DNA of 64,000 nucleotides from Membranipora membranacea (lineage: Eukaryota; Bryozoa; Gymnolaemata; Cheilostomatida; Membraniporidae). The number at the start of each line of letters is the position of its first letter. Within the stretch, counting starts at the first letter, position 1. The position numbers were made by a program, and so were the translations under genes. The notes under the pieces were generated by a model that had not been told where the DNA came from, ran no database searches, and was given only the letters and a program-made list of their open reading frames with translations. Below are positions 22,062 to 33,800 of this stretch, one piece after another. The stretch covers positions 14,389,001-14,453,000 of the forward strand of contig OU612067.1 in assembly GCA_914767715.1 (NCBI GenBank). Direction: 5' to 3'.

Positions 22062-22250
22062 CTAAAAAAGTTCCGGAATATGAGCTGTTAATCTTCTAGT
22101 TAAAAATGTTGTTCGAGGTCTCAAAAAGGTATTCTCATAGTTTATGACAAGACAGTTGGTGATACACCATTCATTTATCAGAGGTAAATTGCTCTTCGTA
22201 ATTTCAGGTTCAGTGCTTAAATTATTAGTACTGTCAGCGAAAAATTTCAA
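22062..22250 (-). pseudogene. Non-LTR reverse transcriptase remnant
   Basis: The minus-strand translation has FFADSTNN followed by INEWCITNCLVIN and YENT. This matches the order FADD, then W..N.L.iN..KT, of LINE reverse transcriptase palm motifs. The catalytic FADD is degraded to FADS. It is a short 5'- and 3'-truncated fragment. Confidence 0.5.
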
Positions 22251-22739
22251 TTTAGATCAGGTGATACATTCAGAAGGTTACTGCACCTGCACGAACCAGA
22301 GGACCATCCTGATATTTTTCCTGATCTGCATTTTAAGGTGGAAGGCGAAGTGTGCCGCTAACACCACCAGCTTATTCTGCTCCCACAAGCTACCAACCAC
22401 AATATACTTATAATCAGTGGTGCTATAAAATAAAAATAATAAATCATATGGACATAAGCCTGCTTTACGGTTCAGTTGTTGGCTGTTTGTACATGTTGAA
22501 GTGTGATTCACAGCTGTGCTCTGTGAAAAGAAATTGTTGCCTGGAAATCTCAATAATGACTTCAAAGTTGAACAAAACTGCAATGAGGAAATGTTAGATA
22601 ATAGGTAGGGGATGTGACGGGCTGACTAACCTCTTTGTTGAGTACCATGGGAAGTTAAAGGTGCAGCTGGGTAGTCAAATGTCGATTGAGTCATACTTTT
22701 AGTAGATGGTATCATGTCTTAATACACGTATATGATCAC

Positions 22740-22892
22740 CTTATCTTCGTATTCCCCTCCCCCATACTCCTCCGTATACCCAACCTGACAGCTCAACTCG
22801 GTGCCATTGGTGAAGAGCTCTGAACAGTAAGGCGGAAAAAAGATTGAAGCACTTGACTGTTCTGATGGTGAATTAGTTGCCCTCCTAGTGAC
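22740..22892 (-). CDS. Putative exon, Cys-containing, Ig-like strand motif
   Basis: On the minus strand, an acceptor ATCTTAG precedes an open 153-base phase-0 segment ending at GATAAG|GTGATC. The peptide contains FTNGTELSCQVGY, which resembles strand B of an Ig-like domain. It could join the putative exons at 23337 and 24264 as one secreted or receptor gene. However, phases do not connect simply, so at least one exon is missing or the locus is decayed. The call is tentative. Confidence 0.3.
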
Positions 22893-23336
22893 CTAAGATA
22901 ATAAAATAACCAAAGAAAGAATTCTATAAGTATGCTAATTCAACATGGATATAAAAAATCCAAAAGTAACCAAGTCTCAATGGACTATCAACAGATTGTC
23001 AAAGATTATTTTTACATCAGTCAGCCCTTGGACAAGTTTGTTCTTGCCTAAGGCCTTGTCAATAAAGATATTCTATAATATATAATAGATAAGATAAAAT
23101 GAAAAATTCTTTATATGAGCAATAAACTTATTATATATTCATATAACCCCTTCACTTATATCTTTATTATTCAAGTCATTTTTCTATATATATGTTAATG
23201 TATGTGAGGTCAACATGTTATTTTTAAACTTTTACTTTAATTATAAATGTTAAGAAAACCGCAATAAATATATAAATAGATACGTATAAATAATAAAATA
23301 ATGATAAATAGATATATATAATTATCCAGGTTTTAC

Positions 23337-23600
23337 CTGCGATATGGTTGGCTGTAAATTTTCCTCTGTAGTCTCCAAACACATTGAAGTCTATGGAGTC
23401 ATTATACAGCTTCACCCTGGGGTCATTAGCAGTAATGAGGCGACCGCCAACGTACATCTTAAGAGACGATGGTGGATGATGATAAGCAAGCTTGCATTTA
23501 AACTGAACATTTGTATCAGCGGCAAGAAATGGGCGCTATTTGTCTCTGCAAGGATCACAATGATAGCTATGGGCGTTGGATTTTGAGGCTTTCCATCTTC
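23337..23600 (-). CDS. Putative Ig-like domain exon, possibly frameshifted
   Basis: The minus-strand frame ending at a GCAG|GTAAAA donor (exon end 23337) reads DTNVQFKCKLAYHHPP, then YVGGRLITANDPRV, then FGDYRGKFTANHIAG. This follows the layout of an Ig-like domain: strand B Cys, variable middle, GxYxxxxxNxxG. The canonical second Cys is replaced by Lys or Phe. Upstream sequence (GKPQNPTPIAIIVILAE) continues the domain only in the neighbouring frame, with a TAG in the frame used above. So there is either a cryptic splice or a frameshift. Confidence 0.35.
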
Positions 23601-23734
23601 AAAGATCTCATGATTGTGTTGGGACACACAGTGATTTTACATTAGTAACAGCCTGGGAAACAAGCTGTAAAGATAATGAAAGAGGACTTGTTGCAGAGTG
23701 GCTGTCATTTATTAGTATGATCTGTTGTGCCACT

Positions 23735-23985
23735 TGGGAGAATAGCTAAGCAACTTCGCTATCTCACCGATCCCGAAGATTGATGGTTTCAAGCGAGCTC
23801 TTGGTTAAAATCAAAAGTTTTTGTCTCTGTCCCAAGACTGAGAAATACAGGTGACTTAAGGACGCGGCCCCCATATTCAGGGCCAAGTTGCTCTCAGTTT
23901 GCAGGCAGGTCAGAGCACACCTGGGGCGTCAATTGAGCCAAGTATTTGGTAGACTGCAGCGGGATTCGAACCCGATACCTTGTTA
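23735..23985 (-). mobile_element. tRNA-derived SINE fragment
   Basis: On the minus strand, a B-box-like GGGTTCGAATCCCGC near 23960 is followed by a body shared with 13070-13160 and 34364-34432 (CCTGCCTGCAAACTGAGAGC, then the CGCGTCC core). The A box is missing or beyond the fragment. A second tRNA-like patch may lie at its far end (GGTTTCAAGCGAG near 23785, plus strand). Confidence 0.5.
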
Positions 23986-24263
23986 AAAATTGGAAGATAT
24001 TATACCAAAATGGCTCTTGAGACGACAGTTGTTAGATAACTCTTGATTTGCCTATCAGCGAATGTAATGAATGTCATGTAATGAAAGATCTAGTGTCTGT
24101 AAAAAAATCAGCAGAAAAACTATCCACACTAGAACTTCCGAAATTAAATTATATTATTGAGCGCATACACATTAAAGCTTGGAGCTCACATCTTTTATCA
24201 GCAGGAGACATTTTGTTTGTAATCATTGACACAATATAGGTATACGTAGGTACATACATACAG

Positions 24264-24343
24264 AATGGATCACTGACGATGGCTGATGTTACAACGCTCA
24301 GACAGACGAGGCCTTTAAGCATCTTGACTGCCATTGTCATCAC
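24264..24343 (-). CDS. Putative signal-peptide first exon
   Basis: The minus-strand ATG at 24343 starts a hydrophobic leader (AVKMLKGLVCLSVVTSAIV followed by SDPF) and meets a GTATGT donor near 24263 (phase 1). It looks like a secretory leader exon that could feed the Ig-like exons further down this strand. There is no confirmed splice partner. Confidence 0.3.
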
Positions 24344-24344
24344 T

Positions 24345-25729
24345 GTACCACACGCCTACTTACAAGCAACTTACACCATTACAACTTTACAGTGAATCTT
24401 CAATAACAACAACAAAGAATTCACGATGCAAGTAGTAGCGCTGCCGCTAGGCAGCTTTCCATAAGATGGCACTAGAATAATACCTGCAAAGTTTCTCCTG
24501 ATATATCACATTAATTAGTGTTGCTCTGTTTTTTGGTTTCCAAGAGATAGAATTTCTTCTACCATAAACATTGTAAATAGTTGTATACATATATATTTAT
24601 CTCTTCTATAGAATGCAAGCATCTAATGGGCAGATATATAATAATATATTGCCTGTGAACTACATAGTACTTAATAGATATCACAACATAGAGTCTCAGA
24701 CAGCAACAGGTCTGCTTTTTTTGTATTCTTTATTATAATATATCTTGACAAATGAGGCTATGTAGAAAGGGAGGAATTGAATTAAATGAATTTTTTAAAC
24801 AGCAGTTTCTCATAAAATGCTGTCCTTCCAACATGCTCAGACAGCTGAAGCAAATCACTGCAAACATGATCCTCATTGAACTTTAGAAAGAAATCGCAGA
24901 CATAAGACATTATTAAATGCACGCTAATGTCTTAAGAGATAAGACGGGGCGCTCGTTTTGTGACACCGTGCATGGTTTGTTTCTTTGTTGCACCCTCGAG
25001 GTATGTAACTAGTGTCTGATCTAAGCATGTTTTGATAAAATTTATGAAATTATCTGTGTTAAACAGTACAACGAACCTGTAAAATAAATACTCAGACATA
25101 CCGTATAATGACCTGTTATCAAGGATTTAAGTTGGTATAAATGCAGTGTCTGACCAATGAACTTTTGATATAACGGATAATAATGTTTTGCATGTTTTGC
25201 ATTTATGATTGCGGTAGCGTGTTTGTCGCAGCAACGTTATAACACGTTATAACCTAGTTGACACGTTATAACCTATAATGACACGTTATAACCTAGTTTC
25301 TAGACACAATGTGGATCGTCCCAATTTGTGACTTGATCTACTCATTGCTGAAAACTGTGCACCCTGTAATTTGCATAGAGAAGATCCCTGATTCTCATGA
25401 CATTCTTATTAGGTCATAGAGTGAAATCTCCGCCGATCTTTTTCAGAAAGCAGACTAATGCGTTATGTATCACAAACATGATCGTTTTCCATTAAAATAA
25501 AATCAGTATCATTGCCTCCCCCATTATATAATTTCAGCTGGGTGCATTGGCACCTTGATATTATGACACAATATTCGACGAATCATTTCATAGGGTTGAA
25601 ATCAGAAATTTTATGTGGGAGGAACGATTCTTTGAATTAGCAAAATACATGATGGCAAATTGGTTTAGTTTGGTACAGGTTCTATTTGTTGGCATGAGCA
25701 ACTTCGAGAGGTTGTCAAAGAAATAAAAC
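24345..25729. other. Intergenic spacer
   Basis: AT-rich spacer before the first transporter gene. It contains a 20-base tandem repeat (ACACGTTATAACCTAGTTG type, about four copies) at 25233-25299. No exon is recognised. Confidence 0.5.
25233..25299. repeat. Tandem repeat, ACACGTTATAACCTAGTTG unit
   Basis: About three to four imperfect 18-20 base units. The core CACGTTATAAC is identical in each. Confidence 0.75.
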
Positions 25730-28700
25730 ATGGCAAAAAGTCGAGATAGGATAGCAGATGCTGAAACTACCAAGCCTAGTGAGAACTCGAAGTTTGTGGA
25801 AGGAGGTAAAAACAGATTGATCGATAATTAGTTAACTTTTCTTTGGGTTTGTTAGTTAGTTAGTTATCTATTTTATTTTATCTTTAGACAAAATAAACCA
25901 ACTGCGCCTCTTTTTGCAGGCAAAATGTATGTACAATTATGTTTCAAATGATATAGCCTGAAGAATAGTTCGGTTTGACTTGAAAGAAGTACATGTATGA
26001 GTTTTCAATTCTATTTTAAAAGTCATCCTTAAAATTCCCATATTCCCCTGTGCCATTATATATCAATCATTGAGACACACGAAAAATTTAAAAATTCAGA
26101 TTTTAGAAATGCAATTTCTCTTTTTGCTGACCAGTACAAAAAAGGTGTTTGTATTTTTTAAGGCTATGGGTGGGTTATCGTAATCAGCTGCTTTGTTCAG
26201 AACCTCATAGCAGACGGAATGCTTTTCTCTTATGGAGTACTCTATGTGGAGTTTGTTAAACGATTCAACACGAGCAGCAGTGAAGCTACATGGGTAATAT
26301 CAATACAGATGGTCATATACTGTGGCATTGGTGAGCTCTTATTATTAAAGTGACAGTCTCACTAGGCCATGTTTGGTATGGTTTTAAAGATCTCCGGCTG
26401 AAAAGTTATTAGGACATATGAAATAAAACAGCCTGTGAACCCAATTGCAGTCAAACTGCTGCAAAGTCTGAAAATTAGGATCATAGTGGATCATAGTGAT
26501 TTATTGCCTCCCCCTGACCACTGTGATCCTTGCTAAAATAATTGAAAAGAAAAACTAATTGCTATTTTCCACAATTTACATCTTTTATTATTTTTATTTG
26601 CCCTATGAACTCACAATATTTGAATTACTGGGAAAGTATATCCACTTTCCTAATAGGACTGACCCTTTAACTTTAACTTCACACTGATACATGCAAAACC
26701 CGTGTGTTTGAAAACAACAACAAAAAACGAAGCCATAAGAAGGCGGGTATTGATGTGTTTAGGTGTATTTATAAAAAACATGTTTTTAACAACAATCTTT
26801 TTGCGATTCATACTAAATTAGTTGTTCACATCTTGATGTAAAATACCTGTGAAATTTAGACGCCGTTAAAATCTAAAAGATAGGGTACTGAAAATTTAAG
26901 AAAACACCCTGGTGTGGTACCACATTAAATTACTGCTCTCATCTTGTCTTGATTAATCTTTTTGGGTTGTTGCAAATTCACAAGCAGAAATTAATGTATT
27001 TTTCTCATCCCATTTGTGCAATTTTTAGGATAATATTATATGTTTATATATTATGTCATATATTTATTGTATTATATTATATAAAATACTATTTCAACAT
27101 TTAATAATAATCATTTTGTCATTATCCAGGTCCTCTGGTTAGTGCTCTCTTACACAATTACGGGGCTCGTGTCGTGGTCATGTCGGGCTCTACACTAATC
27201 GCAGTGGGTACTTTCAGCAGTGCGTACGTACCTAACATAACTTACCTTTACTTCACGTTCAGCGTCGTTAATGGTGAGATAGTCATTTCCAAACTAAGTT
27301 ATTTTTATTTTATAAATTAATACAAGGTGGCTAGTACATAAGTTTAAATCGTGAATAAGAAATTTACTACATCCAAATTAACACCGAAAAACTATTTCAA
27401 CTGGGTAATGTATTTGAATTTAAATATTTCTCAAATATTGTGATTTTCTTCCTTCTATACATTGTTCTTTCTTTTGAATATCTATTATCTATTAGATTCA
27501 GTTGTGGAACTCTTACTCATTTTTCCTTCAACTGTATTAAAAAAAACCAAAAGACTTCAAGTTATCTTAGTGCATTATGGTATTTAGAGTAATTCTTTTT
27601 TTATGATTACAGGCGTTGGTCTCGGGCTGTTATATCAAACCGCTGCCGTACTGTGCAGCTCGTTCTTCAAAGAAAGACGAGGAAGAGTAAACGGGATTGT
27701 TGCTAGTGGCAGCGGCTTTGGTTTGGTGATTTTTCCACCGCTCATGACGTATCTTCTTGACTCGCTCGGATTCATCGGTACATTCTACATGTTAGCTGGT
27801 GTAGCGCTTCAAGGACTGATATGTGGATCGTTGATTATACCACCAGAAAAAGCTCTGCGTATGAAAGAAGGTGTACAGAAGAAAGAAGAGTATACCGTCA
27901 AGGTTGTTGAGAAAGCCGCAATTGACACAAAATGTGAAAGCGAAATAAAGGTTGACGTCGTAATTGACAAAGCGCTGATTTCTACTCAAAACATTAATTA
28001 CATCAAGTGCCAAGATAGACCATTTTTGATATTACTTCCTTTGACACTCGTCCAAGTTTTGCATCATGTAAGAAAAAGTGTCAAAGCTTCAACTTTAAAC
28101 TTTATAGGCAAACTCAAATGTCTAGTTAAATCATCTGTAGACATGAAACTTCTACGGAATCCATCCTATGTTTTGTACAGCGTATCAAGTTCCCTGTGGT
28201 TCGTGTCATTTGTTACACCCCTGGTGTTCCTACCAGACCGAGCAATATCATTCGGAATGTCGCGGGACATGGGCGCCTTGCTTATATCATGGCTAGGTGT
28301 AGCCAACATGTTGGGCAGAATTATGTTTGGTTTTGTCATTGACCTGCCTATAGTCCGGGAACATAGGCTGTACCTGTACTCATTCAGCTTTATCGCCTGC
28401 GGTGTTGCGACCATCATCAACTTCGGAACTTCACTGCAGCATCAAATTATCTACTCTGTAATATACGGAACTTTTCTAGGTAAGTAACAGTTTTTGTGAA
28501 GCCTGAGCTCAACATTCTAAAATGTTTACCAAAATCAAGACTTTATTTTCAATACATTTGGAAAACTATTGTTGTGTGAGTATGATTATCATCATTTTTA
28601 ATGATGATTTTCTGGGTCAGTTGTAATATTTCATTTGTGAATCCAGCTTTGTGTGGGTTTCTATTTTTGATGGCTATAACCGCAGTAATTCTTCGCCAAC

Positions 28701-29741
28701 ACTGTACCAATTTAGAAATTAGACGTTATTAACCTCGGTCAACAACTAGATAGGAATCCTTTAGCCATGCAGTGATCACCATTTATCTATGCAAATTGCA
28801 TGTTAACTGTTTTTGAGTATGTAATGTTGTATAAAATTCAGAGTTTCATAATCTTGATTACCATGTTCCCCTTTCTAACCTCTCACAGGTTGTACAGTAA
28901 GCCTTCGCTGCACGCTGCTGGCAGATTTGATCGGTGTTGAGAATCTATCCACAGGATTCGGTATGATGAGCATGCTGGATGCTGTTGGAGTTTTTCTCGG
29001 TCCAGCATCAGCAGGTAGTTGACTTTTATTATATTATATTATATTATATTATATGTATTATGTTATATTATATGTATTATATTATGATTATATCATGACA
29101 GCCCTTTAAAAGTTGTTCAACTTGTTCTACCAAATTATGTTTAATGGCAGCTTAACCATCTCTAGATAATGCCACTTTTTCTTAGCAGATCAATTTATTA
29201 GCAAAATCTCTTTGTCCGATCAACTAAACAAATGAGTTCATAAAAGGAGTTATCTTCTCTTAGAAAAAAGGGAGATTAAGCCATGTTTCATTTCAATAAT
29301 CTGACAAACCAGGAGAGAGGGCTAGGAGTTGAGGTCTCTAGCTCTGAAGATAACCAACAAACAATTTTGTTATCCTGTGAGCTTAGTTGTAAGTCATGCC
29401 ATCTTCAACTAAAACCTGACAGACTATCAAGCTTTCACTTGGCTCAGTCTAAACTTTATTTGATGTTTGGTAAGCACATTTCCAACATGCAAACCATCGA
29501 TTACAATATTGGATTCGTCTTTATAGGTTGGGTCTATGACGCCACGCAGGATTTCAACTCAGTCTTCATGTACAGTGGAGTAGTGTTCCTGTTGAACGCC
29601 TTGGTAATTTTACTTATTCCACTTACCCAAAAACTCAAAGCACAACAAAAGTCTAAAGTGGGTGAGCTGCCTTTGAACGCAGGTACAAACATGGAACAAG
29701 AAACAGAAATGGTGAAAGATGTGAGAATTAATCACATATAG
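25730..29741 (+). CDS. SLC16/monocarboxylate-transporter-like protein, gene 1
   Basis: Exons: 25730-25805, 26163-26330, 27130-27273, 27613-28479, 28889-29014, 29527-29741. Every intron is phase 1. The product is 531 residues, usual for SLC16. EGGYGWVIV (residues 24-32) is the TM1 signature [D/E]G[G/S]xGW. The TM5-side motif FFKERRGRVNGIVASGSGFG matches the second MCT signature. A long hydrophilic loop, rich in Lys and Glu, separates the two six-helix halves. In the TM8 region ANMLGRIMFG keeps the Arg equivalent to MCT1 Arg306, while the neighbouring acid (MCT1 Asp302) is Asn. SLC16 proteins move monocarboxylates and other small solutes across the plasma membrane; the substrate here cannot be read. 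The start was chosen because MAKSRDRIAD gives an exon length and phase equal to gene 2. Confidence 0.9.
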
Positions 29742-30859
29742 CACCAGAAAAATACTTGTTAAACAATATTGTCAAACAATATTGTCAAACAATGGACGGA
29801 GCTGATTACACTTCACCTATACTTATCTCAAATCATTCCTAAATTGTTTGGTGGAACTCCTCATTTTTCTATTCCACAATGTATTACTTGATCATCTTGA
29901 TATTTTTTTTGATAATTGCTTTGAATTTCGTTGAATTAAAATACATCTTCTTATCATAAAGATAGTTTTAGTTGTATACCCAGCTTCCCCAGAATTTTTT
30001 AACTTTACATATAGAGGAGGAGAGTTAACATAGTTTGAGTCATTCTATTGTTGGCTGCAGTGAGAGAAATGATGATGATTTAATACCATTAATTATAACC
30101 ACTTCAAAACTGTGAGAAAAAACAGTCCATCTGCTGGGATATTTTGATCACACTATAGTAGCGCAAGTGGAATGTATGCAACTACCAGAGAACATAATTA
30201 ATTATATCAAACATGATTATTCATAGGCCTACACTGGACAATTGACCCAGGGATCAAAATCAATAATTGTAATTATGGAAATTTAGTTGCAATCAACCGA
30301 AAAAAATTTAATAAATAGAATATTCTGTTGAAGTTCGATATCAATAATTATAACCACTTCAAAACTGACAAAAAAATAGTCCATCTGCTGGGATTATTTG
30401 ATCACACTAGAGTAGCGCAAGTGGAATGTGTGCAACTACCATAGACTATAATAATTGATATCAAAATTCGAAAGAAGATTTTATTTATTAAAAATATTTT
30501 TGGTGGATGATAAATTTCCTTGTACACAATGGTCAATTAGTGATCCTGATCCCTGGATCTATTTTCTCATGTGTTATTAAAATTAATTCACGGATAAACA
30601 TGGCCATTAAATACCAGGTCCAAGGTTCTAGGTTCTGAGCCAATAGTTTACAGCCCCTGAATAGTTTATGGTTTTTCCATCAAACAGCAAAATAGCATGA
30701 AACAATGATCTCATTGGCTATACAAATTATTCAATGATAATACAACGCTAAAATTAGAGCTGACCTTAAATATAGAGGGCTTGTTGAAATGAATATGATG
30801 TAATCTGCTGCAAGCCTTTGAATAATTCGGTTGGGAGTTTTTGTTAAGTTGCACTGGAC
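29742..30859. other. Spacer between the two transporter genes, with a duplicated segment
   Basis: Holds the 3'UTR of gene 1 and a directly duplicated segment of about 120 bases (30085-30210 and 30335-30470). Promoter elements of gene 2 should lie near 30700-30859, but none is distinctive. Confidence 0.55.
30085..30472. repeat. Direct duplication, second copy with inverted ends
   Basis: Both copies contain AATTATAACCACTTCAAAAC, CCATCTGCTGGGAT, TTGATCACACTA and GTAGCGCAAGTGGAATGT. The second copy is bordered by TTCGATATCAATAATTAT and its approximate complement ATAATTGATATCAAAATTCG, like a small inverted-repeat element. Confidence 0.75.
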
Positions 30860-33800
30860 ATGATGACTGGTTTAGCAATCGTAGAGGGTGGACAAGAGAA
30901 GCGAGATGAACAAGAGGATATTGTACAAGTTGATGAAGAGAGTCACGAGGAAGAACCTGAAAAAGAACAAAACAGCAATGCTGAAGAAGAATTTGTAGAA
31001 GGAGGTACTGCTTTAAATATTTCTGCTCTGATTGGGAAGCTTAACAAATTTTAAACTTGAATTTGCAATGCTACATCGCAGTGGCATCTTCTGGCGGATC
31101 AAACAAAGTTTGTCGTAATCATATATCGTGCAGTGTGTCGGCTATAATTTTGACAGTGTTTGAATTTCGCCTCATGGTATTTTTATGCCCTCTGCACTCT
31201 GCAGCATTGCTGAGGATTCAGTTTTTGTAACTGTGAAAAATTGAGATAATATTTTGAAGTTTTCCTTCCTGAAAATGCAAGTAGTGTCATCCCAACATTG
31301 GTGCATATAAGCTACCAATAATTTGTGTATTGCATTAGGTCTATGGTTATAACCGAATCGACTTCTAGGGTTGAAAATAATTTTTGTTCCTATTTTTCAA
31401 ACTGGCCAAATTGAATTTGTGTGAACCCTACGCAGACCGTGTTCTCCCATTATAAAGGATGCAAAGTTGTTGCAGTTTTGTTGGATGGAAGATGAAAGTT
31501 CTTTATATTCCATTCATAGTCATTGTTAGTTTAAAACTGTCCAAAAATTTTCACCAGTTAATTTTTAATGTTTACGACAATGTGCCCTCATTTTTCACCA
31601 GAATAAATGAAAAATATATATAAATTGCAATTTATTTGTTGGATGTAATCTGAGCATAATAATGACACATGTCATGTGAGTGCCAAGAATTTTATTTGAT
31701 CTCTATAAATTGCCAATACTTTGCAGGGAGTATGTATATTTATTGATGCAACAACTTTACGAGCATATTTAGGTAATACTGTATTAGCAATAAAATATGT
31801 ATTTTTTTTTAGGATATGGCTGGGTTATTGTTATAAGTTGTTTCATCCAAAATATCATTGCCGACGGAATGATGCTGTCGTTCGGCGTACTTTATGTGGA
31901 ATTCATGAAGCACTTCAACACAAATAGCAGCGGAGCTACGTGGGTCATATCAATACAAATGGTCATCTATTGTGGTATTGGTGAGTATTGACAGTAAACG
32001 GCTGAATTCCCTGACGATACAGCGTGTATCAGATAACAGTGTATACACCAGTCTCAACTCTGTGTAGACCAAATAATAATATATAGATCAGTTACAAGTG
32101 TCTACCTCAGTTAGTAGTAACTAATGTATACACCAGGTACTAATGTGTACATTAGTTACTAGTACATATACAAAACACTAGCGTATACGCCAGTTACTAG
32201 TGTATACAGCATTCTCTGACGATAACCATGTATAAAGCAACAATGTATATTTCGGTGTATACACCAGCTATTTGTGTATACGCCAGTCACAACTGTATAG
32301 ACCAGATAATGATATATACATCAGATACAAGTGTATACCTCAGTTAGCAGTAACTAATGTATACACCAGATACTGGTATATGCATTAGTTACTAGTGTAT
32401 TCATCAGTTACTAGAGTATATGTAAGCTACCTTTGTATATGCCAATTACTACTGTATACATAAGTCACCTGGGTATACACCAGTTACTTGTGTATGCACA
32501 AAACACTAAAGTATAAACATAACACTAGTGTATGCACAAAACGCTAGTGTATACACAAAACATTAGCATATACACTTATGCGTATACACAAAACACTAGC
32601 ATAAACACATATGCGTATACACAAAAACACTAGTATATACACATATGTGTATACACAAAACACTAGTATATACACATATGCGTATTCACAAAACACTAGC
32701 ATATACACATATGTGTATACACAAAACACTAGTATATACACAAATGCGTATACACAAAGCAGTAGCATATACACATATGCATATACATAAAACACTAGTA
32801 TATACACATATGTGTATACACAAGACACTAGTATATACACATATGCGTATTCACAAAACACTAGCATATACACATATGCTTATACACAAAACACTAGTAT
32901 ATACACATATGTGTATACACAAAACACCAGCATATACACATATGCGTATACACAAAACACTAGCACATACACATATGCGTATACACCTGTGTGCACATAA
33001 GTGTGTACCCATGTATATATCACATATTTATTCTGGTGAATTATTAGTCCAGGGACTTTTGTCCAGAAAACAAAGATAATAAGAATTTCTTTTAAAAGAG
33101 AAATGCAAATTGAGTAAGTTATTAAAGTGTGTGTGAAACGATAGGTACACACAAAGGTATACAAATACAAAGAATACAGGTAAATGAGGTTATCTCAATT
33201 AAAAAATTTACTATTTTATGGAGAAAAATAAAAAATAAAAACGCAAGTATTAAAAATTTACTATTTTATGGAGAAAATGAAGAATAAAAATGCAAGTATT
33301 GAGAAGTAGAAAGGTTTATACACTAAAAATGTGGCTTCTGACGGCTAACTTGAAAGATTTGAGATCATGGCACAGCTTGATGTTTGGGGGCAAGTCATCG
33401 TATAGTTTGGCACCAAAGTTCGCTAGGGAGAACCTGTATTTGTCCTTGGATAGCATCAAACCCTCACTTTTTCCAAGCCATGTATCACTTTTTAATTTTA
33501 AAGGCATAAGGCTGGCATCAATAATTGGGACCTACTTGTTTATCAGTTTAAAAATTGTTAAAGTGTATAAATAAAGTTGGTGATAAAATGAATATTCTCC
33601 CTCTGCCTCGTCTTAACTTTCGGGCAATTTCGATTTATGATTTTCAAACATCGGTTCTCGATTTTTAGGACATCTTTTTTAATATAATCATTAGAGCAAT
33701 AAAGTAGTGGTGCGCAGTATTCAAGCTTTGGTCTTATTAAACCTGTATACCAGATAGCAGCTAATGATTCATTTAAAAACTTACGATTTCTCTTAAAATT

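Noticed and set aside
32560-32997. CRISPR-like regular repeats
   Set aside because: Units are contiguous with no unique spacers, in an animal intron. This is a minisatellite.
32544-33170. Long His/Thr/Tyr-rich open frames on both strands
   Set aside because: They are read from a 33-bp minisatellite whose period is a multiple of three. The array lies inside an intron.
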